DNA of 5,671 nt, from NCBI GenBank assembly GCA_023150195.1, contig JAKLLI010000134.1, positions 1 through 5,671 on the forward strand. The letters run 5' to 3'. Shown here piece by piece: positions 4,739 through 5,671 of this stretch (within the stretch, counting starts at the first letter, position 1; each line of letters begins with the position of its first letter). This DNA is from Azonexus sp. (GTDB lineage Bacteria; Pseudomonadota; Gammaproteobacteria; Burkholderiales; Rhodocyclaceae). The notes under the pieces are model-generated. The model saw only the letters and a list, made by a program, of their open reading frames with translations. It searched no databases and was not told the DNA's origin. Made by a program: the position numbers and the translations under genes.

Positions 4739-5671
4739 TTAACGGCGTTTGCTGGGCGTTTTGGCTTTGCCGTCGGTTTTACGATCCGTCTTGCCCGAGG
4801 TCTTGCCACGGCTGCTTGCGGACGCCTTTTCGTTGCGCTGCTTGCTGTCCTTGGCCGACGATTTGCCTGATTTGCCCGCGCGTCCGGCGGCATCGCTGCG
4901 CTCGGACTTGCTGCTGACCTTGACGCATTTGGCCTTCTTGCCCTTGCCGCGCATTTTGCACGGCGGGGGATCGGGCTGGATGATGACCGGCGAGGAGTTC
5001 ATGCCGAGCACACCGCGCAGGTTATCGCTGCTGCCATAGCCGGGCACCAGCACTTTGGAGCCGGCGGCGAGGCGGACGTTGCCGGGCAGGCCGTTAACGC
5101 GGATCAGTTCGCTGGCGCTGGTATTGAAGCGCGAGGCGATCTCGCTAATGCGTTCCGGGGCTTGAACCGTATGGGCTTGCCACTGGCTGAGCGGTGCCTG
5201 CTGGTTTTGCAGGTTCCTGCGGAAGAGGTCGATCCGGTCCGCCGGCAGGATGAGCGTGCTGTCCGGCTTGATGATGGGGCGGTTGTGCGACGGATTCAGG
5301 CGGCGAAATTCGTCGACCGAAATATTGGCCAGTCGTGCCGCCGTGGTCACATCCATGGGGCGCCGGGTCTCCAGCGTGGCAAGAAACGTTTCGTTGGCGA
5401 TTTCCGGCAGGCCGAGGCGGGCGTAGGTCACACGATCGCCGAGAATGTTCTTGAGGGCCTGGAGCTTGGGAACGTAATGCCGGGTTTCGTTCGGCATGGT
5501 GAGATTGGGGTAGTCCGTCGGCAGGCCGCGCGACTCGTTTTTCTCGATCGCCCGTTTGACGGCACCTTCGCCCCAGTTGTACGACGCGAGCGCCAGATGC
5601 CAGTCGCCGTGCATGTCGTAGATGGTTTGCAGATAATCGAGTGCGGCTTGTGTCGAGGCGAAAACATCGCG
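4739..5671 (-). CDS. mltD: MltD-like membrane-bound lytic murein transglycosylase (N-terminal part missing)
   Basis: Cleaves the glycan strands of peptidoglycan in the periplasm, forming 1,6-anhydromuramic ends. 310 codons are visible and the frame runs off the right edge, so the signal peptide and the catalytic glutamate lie outside. Visible residue 1 falls within the SLT domain: DVFASTQAALDYLQTIY (2-18), WHLALASYNWGEGAVKRAI (24-42) and the NETRHYVPK segment (61-69) are MltD hallmarks. A degenerate LysM-like segment follows (about 104-144, ending LILPAD), then one good LysM (about 166-210, AHTVQAPERISEIASRFNTS to KVLVP). After a proline-rich linker, the last 70 or so residues are a lysine/serine-rich basic tail with no visible domain. 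The gene faces the ABC ATPase gene tail to tail across the accessory segment. Confidence 0.92.
   Translation of the reverse strand, partial: RDVFASTQAALDYLQTIYDMHGDWHLALASYNWGEGAVKRAIEKNESRGLPTDYPNLTMPNETRHYVPKLQALKNILGDRVTYARLGLPEIANETFLATLETRRPMDVTTAARLANISVDEFRRLNPSHNRPIIKPDSTLILPADRIDLFRRNLQNQQAPLSQWQAHTVQAPERISEIASRFNTSASELIRVNGLPGNVRLAAGSKVLVPGYGSSDNLRGVLGMNSSPVIIQPDPPPCKMRGKGKKAKCVKVSSKSERSDAAGRAGKSGKSSAKDSKQRNEKASASSRGKTSGKTDRKTDGKAKTPSKRR

Overview
The window looks like a stretch of proteobacterial chromosome, most likely betaproteobacterial or a related gammaproteobacterium. This rests on the style of the two flanking proteins and on GC-rich codon use; the exact taxon cannot be fixed from the sequence. 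Two conserved, GC-rich genes frame it tail to tail. On the left is the 3' part of a peptide-type ABC importer ATPase with two fused nucleotide-binding domains (+ strand, cut by the left edge). On the right is the C-terminal part of an MltD-like lytic murein transglycosylase (- strand, cut by the right edge). From memory, Pseudomonas genomes also keep mltD close to a peptide ABC transporter operon, so the flanks may be an old neighbourhood.

The roughly 2.9 kb between them is an accessory insertion zone with less GC-rich DNA. From left to right it holds: four 25-bp tandem repeats resembling the end of an IS21-family element with no transposase; a start-less gene fragment directly abutting that end; a terminator and an intact toxin-antitoxin pair of the Gp49-like/HTH_37 (HigBA-like) type on the - strand, with its own operator array; a small acidic hypothetical gene on the - strand; an AT-rich non-coding gap with a 12-bp periodic stretch and a bidirectional terminator; a second intact toxin-antitoxin pair of the HI1419/HI1420 type on the - strand; a 48-codon - strand reading frame of unknown nature; the last 47 codons of a GNAT acetyltransferase resembling TacT-type toxins (+ strand); and a short hairpin spacer before mltD.

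Both intact modules have the toxin gene first, a 4-bp stop/start overlap (GTGA or ATGA), a symmetric element just upstream of the toxin, and a terminator just behind the antitoxin. Each therefore looks like an autonomous, autoregulated cassette. With the GNAT remnant this makes three toxin-type loci in about 2.5 kb, two alive and one broken, beside a decayed insertion sequence. The best reading is a hotspot where addiction modules and mobile DNA have accumulated between two stable genes. I see no clear sign of an entirely new system. The least explained parts are the 119-residue hypothetical gene, the 48-codon reading frame and the 3219-3374 stretch.
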